Source of the DNA: Pseudevernia furfuracea
Taxonomy: Eukaryota; Ascomycota; Lecanoromycetes; Lecanorales; Parmeliaceae
Assembly: GCA_022315425.1 (NCBI GenBank)
Contig: JAIUPT010000039.1
Span: 372,001-436,000, forward strand
DNA length: 64,000 bases
Direction: 5' to 3'
The notes beneath the pieces are model-generated. The model saw only the letters and a list, made by a program, of their open reading frames with translations. It was not told the origin of the DNA and made no database searches. Within the stretch, counting starts at the first letter, position 1, and every line of letters starts with the position of its first letter. Made by a program: the position numbers and the translations under genes. Positions 11,223-23,701 of the stretch are shown here, in pieces.

Positions 11223-12302
11223 GGCTGCTTCGCCAATGTTGGAGGTAGGGTGAGTAGCACTAAGCAAAATTTTTGCTGATCATGATTGGTGAAGCGGACT
11301 CTGCTGTCCGAATAAGCGTGGAGCTACGGGTCGGTAGCTGCTGGATCTAACTTGCCGCAGTATCGCGCATCGAGAATGCGGTTCTTCACTCTGAGATCAA
11401 GGGAATGGAAGCATGCTGCGTATAAAAATCGGAGAAGGGATTGGGATTTCGCAAAGGCTATATCCGAACCATGATACGGCAGTTTGATCTGAAAGTTGTG
11501 GCCAGGAGATAATACAGGAGGATACTGATTCACTCTGAGATCGCGACTGGCGAGGCTGGAAGGTTGCTGGCGAGGCTGGGTACAGAAAGCGGAGAAGACT
11601 CATCAACGTTATATGGATTCTGCGTAGACTCTAATACCACACAAATGCATTTCAACAGACATGAATCGTCTCTGATGATAATTGTTGTTTTTAATTGTTT
11701 CTAATTACTACAGAGTGTAGTTGATTACACAGATCGATCGAGTTCTTAAGCAAAGCGTGTCAACTTCATTAATATATTTTGTTTCGATCAATTGTCTTCA
11801 ATCATAGATCTAATCTTTCAAGAATCAAGCTGCAACGTAACAATAACGGCTGCAAACATAATAAGAAATTCCGCCTCCTATTTAGTAATTCAAGCGCGTG
11901 CGCGATGCTATTGATTTATAGCCCGTAGAGATTCGATGCCTTCGATGCTAATAAAAATTCACTTTATTTTCAATCGCTTCTGAAGACTATAGACGATGGA
12001 AAGATAGCAAGAGACTCAAAGATATAGATTCTATATTTAGAAATTCATTCACGAATAGAGTTTAGCGCTAAATTTTCTAGTTTTACTATAAGAGTAACGA
12101 CATCCGTCTTTTCACTCTCTTAACTATCAAGTTGAATCTCGACCTCGTCTTTCTGCAAGCCATACATATTCGACTAAATTTGCTCTGCACTTGATCTTGA
12201 ATGAAATCTTTTAGGACGAGTTTTGCTTTCTGACTCTTGACTTCGAGATTGAAAAGTATTATCGTCGATACTCAAGGAGAGTACAAAATCTATAAGCTTA
12301 CT
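11223..12302. other. AT-rich intergenic region between RRP1 and the SET-domain gene
   Basis: 1080 bp between divergent genes. From about 11630 it turns strongly AT-rich and stop-codon dense, in contrast to the GC-balanced genes on either side. No open frame here looks coding. It must hold both promoters. A decayed repeat is possible, but I cannot identify a parent element. Confidence 0.5.
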
Positions 12303-14248
12303 ATGACTTCAAACGATATTGAGGTACGTATTCTCATAGTATATTATACTCTTATATGATATTATTAAGTCTCTACGTATTGCTATAATATTTAAAAAGA
12401 TTTAATGCTAAGAATTTCGTTATATAACTTAGATATCTACATGGAAAAAGTCTTCGCCTATCAAGGTAATATTGACGCCTTGTCACATTTATTTCGGGCC
12501 TGTCAAAATATAATACTGATTTGATCTGTTTAGAAATCAAATAGTTCCACGTTACCAGCATGGAGCGACTTCACCTCACATAAACCCTCACATATCGCAT
12601 CATTTGCTCAACCATCTAGTACTGAGAGCAGTCCGCGCTCCAAACTCGAAATCAGGTATGTTCGAAGCCTATATCATGGTAATGCATTTATTAAATAGCG
12701 AGTCTAAAAATTAGGACACGAGGTTTCACCCCACCCTCGCACCAAAACTTTCAACGACCACAAATCACCGGTCCGCAGTCTCTACCCGTTGCAGCAACAC
12801 AATCTTCGATATTCTCAAACACACCGTCTCTATCTGAAATACAGCCTTCTAGCCCTACAACGTCCAAGAAGCGCGACTTTGCCGAGATCATCGATCTTAC
12901 TATTGACGACGACGACGACTCCTCCGAGCCGCCGGAACCCGTTGAGCGCAAGAAGTCCAGAAGCTCCAGTCATTCCACTGATGTTTCCATTGAGGCAAGG
13001 ACTAAGCTGCCAGAGATTGCTAAGAAGGCTTCTTTAAAACCCGGTAATACAACGCCTCATTCTACTTCAAAGCTGCTTACAATCCCCGAGCTCACTTATA
13101 CACCTTTTTGTTATACACGAATATGTACTCTGAGATGCTGGACTAACAATTGGAAACAGTTCTCAAATTCAGAAGCTTGAGGACGAAAGAGAAGAATCCA
13201 AGTTCGCACTCATTAAACCCTAAAGATCCCTTTCGTCAATTAATTCCTACGGTTATCGTACCGCCGCCACAGCCATCGCCTAAAGAACGTCGACGTATCT
13301 TTATTGATCATCTCTCGGTGCTTAATGGCGTATCTATAGTTAATACAATTGACGACTCATCGCCTCCTCTCGACTTTCAATTCGTCACCGAGAATGTTCT
13401 CAGAGATGGAGTTCAACAAGTGTCTGAAGATTTTATGATTGGATGCAAATGTCGAAAAGACAATGGCCGTCACATGGGCTGCGAATATCTATCTTGTCAA
13501 TGTCTCGACGACTCGGTTAATTCTGAAGGCAAGAAACAATTCCCGTACTCACAGGCAAAGTTCAATACCGCCTGTCTAAGGGATGCATTTATCAAGGGAA
13601 GGAACCACATTTACGAATGCAATAGCCGCTGCAACTGTGATAGCAATTGCAAAAACCGAGTCGTGCAGCATGGAAGGGCGGTCAGACTGGAGATCTTCAA
13701 GACAACCAATAGGGGCTGGGGTACGTTTCTGAAATGCGTCATTTATTGCAAGCCTCTGCTTTGTACTAATCTAGTAATCAGGACTTCGTTGTACGCAGGA
13801 CTTGAAGAAAGGTCAATTCATTGACACTTACCGCGGAGAGATCATCACTCACGAGGAAGCAAACCGTCGGGGAGAAACACGCACATCAGACCAAAACATC
13901 TACTTGATGGGCCTTGACAAGTTCTCCGAGGAGGACGGAGGTTCGCAGTACGTATGTGATGGCATGCATCTCGGGGGGCCAACTCGTTTTATCAACCACT
14001 CGTGTGACCCCAACTGCGCCATCTATACCGTGTCATATAATCACTCGGATATCAACGTCTACGATCTCGCCTTCTTTGCAACTGAACCAATCGCAGCCGG
14101 GACGGAACTAACGTTCAACTACGTGGACGATGATAAAACGGACATCATCACAGATGAGAAAGCTGATAAGATGCAGAGGGAAAATGGTTATCGTCCTGCA
14201 CCATGTCTGTGTGGGAGTATCCGCTGCCGCGGATATTTCTTCACTTGA
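12303..14248 (+). CDS. dim-5: Histone H3 lysine-9 methyltransferase, DIM-5/Clr4 (SUV39) family
   Basis: Product of 510 aa by the model 12303-12323, 12433-12465, 12534-12655, 12715-13043, 13160-13720, 13782-14248. The pre-SET zinc cluster is visible (GCKCRKDNGRHMGCEYLSCQC then CNSRCNCDSNCKNRVVQ), followed by RGWGLRCTQDLKKGQFIDTY, the SET core with RFINHSCDPNC and ELTFNYVDDD, and the post-SET Cys motif CLCGSIRCRGYFF. This class trimethylates H3K9 and directs heterochromatin and, in Neurospora, DNA methylation. The first 170 residues are low complexity with an acidic DDDDD stretch and show no chromodomain, as in DIM-5. The catalytic part is certain; the first two tiny exons are less so. Confidence 0.92.
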
Positions 14249-14716
14249 GGAATTCGAAGGTCGCGAAGAGCTGGGTTTCGGGTGTTTCTCAGGGGGGGAT
14301 AAGCTTACGATCAGGAAGATTGGTCTGGCAGGTTGCTAGCAGATCTGCTACGACAACTTATACAACAGCTTCAGCATCTTAGCATGGGGTTTGGCGGAAG
14401 AGCAAGCATTTCTTCAGGTTCCATATAGTTTTTTACACCTCGGTCGGTGACAGAAATGTCAAGAGATTCCAAAGCCTCCCCCCTAGCAGCGTACCCTGTA
14501 CAAACAACGTAAAGCCCCACGAGCCTGTCATGGCATCTTCCTCGAAACGCCTGCCCAAGTTATGTCCATGTAAGTTGGCTTCCCGCAAACAGCACCCTAT
14601 CGTCTCATTCCACCAAAAACCGCACCACCCCATGGGACCTCCCCTCTTCACCAATCCTTGCGACCCCAAGCCCGCGCCGACCTTCTCTCGTTGCAACCTA
14701 GATCCGTTCTGATTCT
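14249..14716. other. Intergenic region 3' of the SET gene
   Basis: 468 bp. If the hypothetical gene at 14717-15037 is spliced, one or more of its 3' exons could lie here (a frame on the minus strand ends at 14433). Nothing else is supported. Confidence 0.4.
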
Positions 14717-15037
14717 TCACACCCCACCGTCCAGTACCTCCCCAATGCCAACACACCCCACAGGTTCGCGAGGTCTCGGCTCCAACACCTCGGCCAGATC
14801 ACTCCTCTCTCCTGCATCGCTGTCCGCCGCCGCAAAGGCCGTCCGCCTCCTTCTCTGTCTCCGTTGCTGGAGCACGCTGTTGATGCTTTGGAGGCTGCGG
14901 ATGGAGGCGGGTGAGGAGGGGCGGATGGAGGAGTAGGAAGACCGTTGAGAGAGGCAGGGTGGTGGGAGGAGCTGTGGTTGCGTTGGGCGGAGGAAGAATG
15001 GCGAGATGGGCGAGGGAAGGACGCGGTTGAAGGACAT
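14717..15037 (-). CDS. Hypothetical protein, possible mitochondrial precursor
   Basis: A minus-strand frame of 106 codons from the ATG at 15037, beginning MSFNRVLPSPISPFFLRP. Codon third positions are mostly C or G for about 90 codons, which looks coding. The first 45 residues have Arg and Ser but no acidic residue (RSSYSSIRPSSP), as in mitochondrial presequences, and a basic run QQRRQRRRR follows. After GGGGAG at about 14730 there is a GTACTG that could be a donor, so the true C-terminus may lie in a further exon. No family recognised. Confidence 0.4.
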   Translation of the reverse strand: MSFNRVLPSPISPFFLRPTQPQLLPPPCLSQRSSYSSIRPSSPASIRSLQSINSVLQQRRQRRRRTAFAAADSDAGERSDLAEVLEPRPREPVGCVGIGEVLDGGV

Positions 15038-15160
15038 TTTTGCGGTTGGCGAGTTGGGTGTTTGGCAAGGTGGACTTGGTGCGGATTGGGTGATTGATTG
15101 ATTGATTGATTGAGGAAGCGTGAGGGGTAGGTTAATCGTATCGGAAGTAGAGAAAGAGAG

Positions 15161-15192
<32 letters not shown>

Positions 15193-16365
15193 GAGACGCC
15201 TTTAAGAAAGACTTCAAGATGAACAAACAGACAAGGAGACCTGAGATGACTATTTCCGTGTCTCACTTGAAGTGAACTGAGAAATGCGTAATAGGCCTGT
15301 TTTTAACAGCAGCCAGTGTGTATACAACAGCAGAACAAGCGAGGGGAACGGGACCAGCACGCTTTCTATATCGAGACCTATCATTTGTAACACGCCCCAC
15401 GTCGAAGCCAACGCATGCATAGCAGTCGACCCTTCCAATTTCCCCCTCGCTCAGGGTGCAGTGGTAGGAGTAAGCCCATGGTAAATCGGGGCAAGGCACA
15501 CATACCAACGACGGCCATCTCGGCCCCTCCTAATTAATACACAAGAATATCTATCATTCGTTCTCGCAAATGAACGTCAACAATACGAGGGAGGCTGCGC
15601 AGGAGGTATCAGCCCGGATCTGGCCGCTAGTAGTCTGAGACGTTTGTTGGGTGAGGCGGAGAGGCGGGACAGGGGGCTGAGACAAGGTCATCAAAAGGAA
15701 ACGTGATGACTACTGCTGCTGCCAGCACCTGTTCACGCCCAATTGAATGCTACAAGAGCTACACATCAGCGTTGCTGACTAACTGCTGAGCCTAGGACGT
15801 GCTCCTCTTATTGTCCGTGGCAGCAGCAGCGAAATCGGTGGCAATATGTCGTAGTCAGCCTCTTTAAGGAGAAGGGCAGCTTGGAGAGAACACTGAAATG
15901 TCGCCATGTTGACCCTTATCTTCATACAGTGACCATTGGACTAATTGGAATGGACGTATGTAGAGTATATACGATGTTGTCGCAGATACAGTACCAAGTG
16001 CGAATTCATACGCCTCCCAACCCCGGTCTTATGTAGTACATGCAGGGCGCCCAACGGTCCCACTTTGCAGAGCCTCAATATGATCGAAAACAAAGCTGAA
16101 GATCTGTTTGAGAATAAATGCCAACAAAAAAAGAGCACCCTAGACCCCAAGAACGCATAGCAACGTGGTATATCCCCCTTCGCTTTGCCCCAAACACCGA
16201 GCCACTGAGGTCCAAACCTAACATGAAATAAGGGAAGAACTCCTCTCGCAATGCTTATGCACAACGTATCCCTTAATGCCACATGCCATACTTATACAGC
16301 AATCCTTTGCCTTCTCCCTTTTGCTATAGAACACTTGCCGTAACATCGTTAATCATGTCTAAATA
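15038..16365. other. Intergenic region between the hypothetical gene and CCH1 3' end
   Basis: 1.3 kb with two microsatellites near its left end (listed separately). I see no supported gene. It includes the 3' untranslated region of CCH1. Confidence 0.5.
15091..15192. repeat. Two microsatellites: (TGAT)n and (GA)n
   Basis: TGAT repeats almost six times at 15091-15113. A purine tract of AGAGAGAG type, with a few interruptions, fills about 15149-15192. Both lie just upstream of the hypothetical gene's ATG at 15037, probably in its leader or promoter. Confidence 0.85.
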
Positions 16366-19300
16366 TCATAGTTCCGCTCGATGTGGTGGATCTGGAGTTG
16401 TCCTTCGACTCCCCCTTCTCCTGGTATTAGTACGACTCGGAGCCGGTGCTCTCGTGCCCGTCCTCCTTATCGTAAAGCTCCGCCTAATACTCTCACCCCA
16501 AGCGCTGTTATCAAAAGTATCGAGCACGTTCTGCCTGTCGACCGAACTACTGGCTCTACTCCTTCCGGCCACCGGCGAATGATCGTCCCCTGCGCCATCG
16601 TAACCCCATTGAAACGCGCTGTCGCCCGAAGGTGACGATGAGTGCCCGAGACCTCTTTGCGGAGTAAGCGATGGACTGACATTGCTGCTAGCATCTGATC
16701 GTGAGGGCGAGCCAGAGTCGCCGCGATGCCGGAGACCACTGGTATCAAGTGAAGGACGGCCTCTTGGGCTGCCCTGAGACATACTTGGAAATGGCCCAGG
16801 AGTGGTAGGGTCTTGCGGAGAGACGGCGTCCTCGTCGTCGACGAAGATCTCTGGCACAGCGAATTGTGGAATATTGACCATGCGGGCCGAATGACGGAAG
16901 TCGAGACGCGATCTGAACTGGCGGGACCAGAACATCATGTCAAAGAAGCCCTTGACGACACGACGGCGGACCTCCTCTTCAACTCTTTGCAGGCGAGCAC
17001 GCCGGCGGAGGTACTCTTCTAATCGTAAAGACTTGTTATCCGAGATGACGTTATAATGAGCAAGAATCATGAGACAGGATGTAAAGTTGATGCCGCGGTC
17101 TGGATGGGCGGAGACCATCATTTCCTGAAAGAATATCTCCATACGGATCCGCCGACGTCTTATGTCCCCGACGTCGATCTTGCTCAGCTCGTGATTAAGC
17201 TGAGCGAGGTCGACGCCGTGTATGACTCCTGGCGGAGGTGTTTCGTTGCCTCTTGTCTCAACAGCGCAATTCTCAAGAATGCGGTGTACGGATTGTTCGC
17301 TGCCGGCATAAATGCGCATCTCGAAAGCGCCTGAGAGTTCTCCGAGTAACCGAGGAAAGACATCCTTGGAAATCCAACCGGTGCCCTCAGGGTCGTAAGT
17401 AGCCCATGCCTGTTTGAATCTGCGGAGCTCCTTCCTGTTGATCACAGCTAATCCGCTACTCCTTTGGTACACGTAGGAGAAACTCTCGAAGATCAAAGAC
17501 ACGAACAAACTGACGAAGATGTACATGCTCAGGATGTTCCAAGAAATAAAGAGAGACCGAGCCCATACGGCGCTACCACAATCGCTTTCGTAGAACAAAG
17601 GGGAAGCGACGCAATTGGGATATGTGATGGTCGCGAAGTCTTCCATGATCTGATTCCAGCCTTCACCCATACTCATTCTGAATAGCAAGATAAGAGCTTT
17701 AGGGACATTGCGGAAGTTGAGGTTTACATTTTCTGAGTCGCCGAATCTGGTAAGGCCAAAGGTCTGCGTAAGGGCAATTGCGTATACCAAGAATAGCACA
17801 AACCAAGTCGCCAGTAGATTTCCAATAGCAGACAAAGAAGCCGCCGCTGTCTTGAAGAGCTGGTCTAGCTGGTTGTTGCGAGGAATGAGCAGCAGGGCAA
17901 TTGATACTAAGAATAGCTTGTGGAGCTGACTGTAAGTCTGGTCATTGTACTTGGAGAGGTCGAGGAGTGTCGTGATGACAGTGCCGGTGATAGAGAGGAT
18001 CGAGTAGAGGTCCCAGGAGCTCTTCCTGAATCTCTTCCAGGTAAGTCCAACGACGCGTACGAGGACGTTAGCTATATATACAACCGTGAAAGCCAAGAAT
18101 ATGTAGTCTAGCATAGTTAGAATGTATTCAGTCATATGCTCGGGATCTACTCATCACGTACCTCTCAAACGCTGCCACCAGCGGGGCTCGGGGTAGAACT
18201 CCGTGACCAGCAAAACTAGGTGGAGAAACAGGATCGCGGTAAGCAATCTTTGCCACCTTCCATGTTTCTTGACAGCGATTCTGTAGCACCAGCCTCTAAA
18301 GCCAGATTCTGATTTGCTTGATGGGCGCTTCGACGGTGAGATCTGCCGTAGGAGCTTTCGCAACTCCAACCACGATCGCTGGTCGGCTGTCAAAAATGCG
18401 ACCCCTGTCTGTTCCGTGTAATTGCGCATAAACACAGAGACAAACAAAGTCAGCACGAAGACGGCTCCCAAGAGGTTGAAAGCAATGAAGAACACAGCAT
18501 TGCCCTGGGAATTGTAGTATTGGATGGCGGATACTCCATGACCGCCCGAAGACATTGCTGTCCACATTACATCTGTCCACCCTTCTTGGGACACGATCTG
18601 GAAAAGAATGCTGAGCGAGCTTCCGAAGGTGTCGAAGTTGTAGTATGGGTTTGCACTTTGTCTCGGTCCAAGCACATTCCAATTGTAAGGAGTGCTATTG
18701 AATTCGCCGACGCAATCATCAAGAGAATTAATGTTGGTATCGTTACACAATCGCATCCGCCCATTGAAGAGGTTCAGGCCGTAGATAGCGAAGGGAAAGA
18801 GCAAGCTGAGAGACACGAAAGCGGCCTAGACAACGATTAGTCCTGCCATTGCTCATCGTGCAATCGATCTTCACTTACAGATATGACCTTCCAAATTCCC
18901 AAGACGATCACAGAGTGAAACGTGTCTCTCGCGCTATCGCTCACGTTTAGCAGCCTCAGGGCCCTGAGAGCTTTAAAAGCTCCCACGGCGCGCGAAACAG
19001 CGCCATCCGAGTAGAGTGAAGTTATGACATTGATCCAAAGCGTGACCAGGACAAGGCCGTCGATTAGACCCCAAGAGCCTCGGAAGTAAGCATTCGGTGT
19101 CCAAAAGAATCCGTCGGCAATGACCTTGATGAGGGCTTCGAGAGTGAACACGCATGCAAACCCCATATCAGTCCAGACAAACCAATTTCTTGAGGTATAG
19201 TAACCAAGCTTTAGAAAGTACTCTCGTTGATATAGCGGAGTCGAAACGCAAGCCAGGAGAACCATGGCCACGATGGAAGCATAGATGAACGCCGAGAAGG

Positions 19301-22300
19301 CATACCAAACCGGTTTGACTGGATTGATACCTTCGATACGTTGGCTGCCCCGACCAGGACCAACGACACCCTGACACAATCTTCGTATAGGGTTGCGTGG
19401 ACTAAAGATGAAAAGAGATACGTTGTATCTCGGGTGCCTTTGCAGATACTGACGCTGAGCTCGCTTTCTTTGTTCAGTAGCCGAAACAACCTCCCTTGCT
19501 CTTGTCCGTATATCTACCTCGTCCCCTCTGGAAAATTGCAAGCGAGAGTAAAAAGGATTTGGCTCCCGATCACCGAACATCTTGAGAAACTTACCCCACA
19601 GAACCGAGAGAAGCCCAGGCTTGACATGCCCTACTGGACGGCCAGTGATTGGGTCATCATCTTCGTGTAACTCCTCTACAGGCTCCATATGCTCGTCGAG
19701 GAAATCTCGAAACACAGCCTCCTGAAGCAGCATTTCCATAGTGGCGGGACCAAAGTCAAGAGGATCCCTGTGCCGGCCTGTGTCTCGACCGAGCTTGAAG
19801 ATAGTCGACAACGATAGGTTGCCTTGGGATGAACTACCAAGCTCTTTCTGTTGGAGGAAAGCTTTGACCTGCTGTAAGCGCTTTTCGTCTTCGGAGACGT
19901 CGAAATTCTCCTGAATGACCGCAATAAACATGTTCAGTACGACAAAGTTTGCCAAGATGAACCATGAGATAAAGAAGATGGCGCCTATCCAAGCTTGACT
20001 CCAGATCAGTTCATACTGCGTTGAATTGTACAGTAGTATGGTCCAATTTTCGCTCGAAAGGACTTGATACATGCCGATGAAGCCGTTGTAAATGTCCGAG
20101 AATGTTATACGGATGGGATTGCCGCCGATGTCGTCCTTAGGGAATTGTCCACGGAAGATCTGAACGGCAAAAATTGCGGTGAGGAAGGTGATGAGGAACA
20201 CGAATACGATCAGGTTCAATAGACCAGAGACATTGCCCAGGACCTTCTTGATTAGTTCGCGTGTGAGCGACACCGCGAGGACCACGCGATAGATTCGTAT
20301 GATTTGGAAAAATGTGAGCCATTCATATGCCTCGCCTGAGTTGTGGATATGAGGGATCTGTATGACCGCAGTGATGATCGCGAGGCCTAGGTCAATCCAA
20401 TTGCGTTGGCTTTTATGGAAATTCCTCCAATCGGCAATGAAGCGTAGAACGATCTCAAATACCAAGACACAGGCTACGATGGTCTCCGTATAATCGATGA
20501 AAATTTGACGGCTTTGGCTCATGTCGGAACTTCGAAGGCACATCACGAAAAGGTCGAAAAGAATGATCACGATCCACAGCCAATATGTCATGTCGTAGGC
20601 ACGCTTCAAACGACTCGTTTTTGGAATCTCTTCTTCCTCTTCAATGAAGTGATCCTGCTCATCAACTGTGAATGCACTTGTTTTGCTTTCCTCCCGGATG
20701 ACCTGAAAGGACGATGTTATGACAGCGACAAGCAAGTTCATGAGCCAGAGGCTCATAACGACAATTCCAAAGGCGAAGAATAAAGCTCCGGCAAGGAAGT
20801 CTGTATCAGTACAATAATAGAGGAGATCCGAGAAAGTGTTCGCACTCATGACCACAAAGACCAATTCTAGAGATTGGAATATGTTGTCAAAGCTGACGGT
20901 CCCGTTGTACGGACCTTGGCCTTCCACACAAAGCGAGTTCTGGGGGCAAAGGTAGCCTTTGTGCTTTCCAGTTCCATTCTGTATAAGATCTGCTTTAAGC
21001 CATGGCATCTCTGACCCGTTAATAGGGCTGATATACCCTCCACAGAACTGAACTTGGTTGTTCGGATCATTCAGATTGTAGCTGTTGGCAATATTGCTTT
21101 GAGCGTCCGGACTGCTAGGGTTGAGGAGAACTTCAGTTGCGTTCTGATACCAGACGCAAGTGCGTTTGAGCGATGACTTGAAAGCCTGGACCCCAATGAT
21201 AGCGAAAAGAAGCCAGAAGAAGCCGATGAGAAAAGCAACGTTGACCAGCATGGGCGCTGCTTTCTTCAGACTTCTCAGGATAACCTGGGAGCGCTTTAGC
21301 CAGTCTGGTTTCGCAGGATATCAACAACAAGGACTTACCGCTGTACCACTGGTAAGCCCGAGAAGCCTCAGGATGCGCAGACAACTCAGCATCCGGAATA
21401 GGAATAGGTGACGGTTACCTTCGACCGTCAGCACAGAAAGGATAAACATGATCCAGAATGATACAACGGCCACAAAATCAAGACGGTTGAATCCATGGCG
21501 GAGGAACGCTCGTCGAGCCAGCCGGACCCTCTGCTGCTGACGTGAGTCGCCTGGATGGTCAACGTGTAATTGCGCTCCTGTGAACGAGCGGAGAATAGAT
21601 AGCTGTTGTTCTGCTTCCCTTGCCCCATCCCTTGTCGTCAGATGTTTTTGAGGGGCAAAAAAGGTCCGGACCCTATCGCTGAGCGCCGCTCTAAAGCCCC
21701 GTGCGATGTCAAGAGTACTGTACTCATCGGCATTCTTTATTAAACCAGAAACAATCATTCGTGCTATTATTTCGAGCGTGTAGATAGAGAACAGGGCGAG
21801 AAGGGCGAAATTAATCCATGATGCCTCCCACGCCTTGGGCGGGTTCATCCCAGTGTATTCAATAGGTTTCGCGGAGTCGATAGCCAAGAGTATTGTCTGA
21901 ACGACAATGAGAATCAAGATCACGGGCTCAGTGGCTGGATGCACAAGCATCTCGCAGAGCTTCAGTCGGATCCAACTGTCCGGAGAAAAAATCCCGAGAG
22001 ATTTCCCTTTGAGCGGATTTGGCTCCGGCTGAAATGGTTCGTTCGTTGATACTAATGGTTGAGCTTTCTCCGGGGGAGGACTTGATCTTTCATCATGAGC
22101 ATAGTCTTGCATAGCTGGAAGAGTTGGTGGTTCCTCCATCCGGGCCTCCCTGATCGAACGCTCTCGACGTAGGCTGTTTTCTATGGTATCTGGCTCGTTG
22201 CTGAGATTGACAACTCGCTGAGACGCTTTCCTCAAAATAGTTCCAGCTCTTGACAGAGGATTAGATGCTGATGATGGGCTTAGAGATTTGGTGCTCATGG

Positions 22301-22988
22301 TTGAGGCTGGTCTACCAATTCCCGCCTCCATGTGCGGCAAATCATCACCGAGTCGAGAACCTGACCTGCTGTGGCCCACACTAGGCGGTGGTGCACGAAG
22401 GCCTGGCCCAGGTTCTCTTGCACCGGCAATAGGCTGTAGGAATCTCGAGTCGGTCAGGGGCGTCCTATCGGTGTCTTGCGGGGAAAAGTAGGTGTCCTGT
22501 TCCGCCTCATCAATCGTCTGAGACGTAGGTAACGAGTACGTGGATAGCGCGTCGTTTTCCGTGATCACATTCAACGTGCTTCTTCTTTTCCCAGGTGGTG
22601 GCCTAGAGGGTCCTGGAGGCTCAAAGCTTAGACCGACGGATCCCATCGCCGCCTGGAAGTTTTCCGCATTGACTGGCGAAACCTCTCCATCGTCGTAAGG
22701 CACAGGTGGTTGGTGAGCGTTCCTGGGTGTCGTGACATGAGGCAGACCCAAACTCTCACCCGTAGAAGCAGGTGGAGACCCGTCGTTGACCCGTTCGTAG
22801 GCTGTATTGACCCTCCCACTGAACGATTGACGATGGCCCAACAGTGTCCGTGTCCTTCTCCTTGAACTCCTGCCAGGGCTCCATCCTTCGTTACTGTCAG
22901 AAGTCTGATCGGGCGTTCGTGATAGATCCTGCAACGGTATTGATTGGCGCCTTTGGTCGTTGTGAGGGGAGGAGCGGTCAGATGCCAT
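16366..22988 (-). CDS. CCH1: High-affinity calcium channel alpha-1 subunit Cch1
   Basis: Product of 2153 aa in four exons: 22988-21339, 21284-18879, 18825-18162 and 18107-16366. It has a disordered N-terminus of about 345 residues, four six-helix voltage-gated channel domains, and a cytosolic C-tail with an EF-hand-like stretch (WATYDPEGTGWISKDVF) and Ser-rich end. Pore loops read MSANTFSDL (domain I), LSSENWTILL (II), VSQEGWTDVMW (III) and MGEGWNQIM (IV), giving Asn-Glu-Glu-Glu at the selectivity ring. Domain I has a long extracellular Cys-containing loop with several Asn-X-Thr/Ser sites. With Mid1, Cch1 forms the plasma-membrane calcium influx system used under ER stress, pheromone and cold. 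The third intron (18161-18108) joins WWQRLR to DYIFLAF in domain IV S1; an ATG at 18135 lies inside this intron and is not a start. Confidence 0.96.
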
Positions 22989-23701
22989 AGCAAGGACTAG
23001 ATCAAGGAAATAGAGCGTTAGGGTCTCTTTCCCCCATGCTCAAACGTCCGTTTGTGCCTCTCATCTAGTCCAACTTCTGTAACAATTCGCTCTGGCGCAA
23101 CTGGGTGCTATTGCTTACAGTCCCGTAATTGCCTCGGAGCTTGCTGAAGGGCGAGTTGAAAAATGGGGTCAAGGGAATTTGGTAGAGGGATCTTGCAATC
23201 AATGGGTTGGTAGCGAGCGTGCGGATGGCTGTCAATAGTCGAGAGCGCGTATGTGATAGTTGTTGCTTACATGGAAGTCGTGGATCATGGATGCTGCTGG
23301 AATTTTAGCGGCCGCGGTCAAGAGCCGACGCCTCAGCAAGCCTGACCCCTGTCTGTTTGATGGACACTTTTACACTTTTTTAAGCGTTTCGTATCACACG
23401 CTATAAATACACACCTTACCGTACCTACCTTACCTACTTGGACTCTTAGAGTACATGTATGATGTGCTGTACTTATCATTCAAAAGAGTTCTTATCCTAC
23501 AAGATTATTGCAATGGCCTATGAATCATTGTAAATGCAAAACACATGGAGTGCATTATAATCCGAATAAAATACAGTATCCCAAGGGCATTCCCGGGTGG
23601 ATTACGAGTATAGATACAAAAGCTCTCAAATTTTCTGGCTCTGAAAAACATCACCCTAGAATACCGATATCCTCGATCCTCGATCCTCGTGAGAGGCATC
23701 A
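22989..23701. other. CCH1 upstream region
   Basis: 713 bp between the CCH1 start and the 3' end of the UBTD-like gene on the same strand. It holds the CCH1 promoter. A short CTACCTTACC-type repeat (TACCTTACCTACTT) is at about 23425 and a CCTCGAT repeat at about 23671-23688. No gene is supported. Confidence 0.5.

Noticed and set aside
16366..18135. A 589-codon frame starting at an ATG at 18135 as a separate ion-channel gene
   Set aside because: The ATG lies inside the third CCH1 intron. A 54-nt intron with a proper donor and TTCTAACTATG branch region joins WWQRLR to DYIFLAF in domain IV S1, and the whole exon sum is divisible by three.
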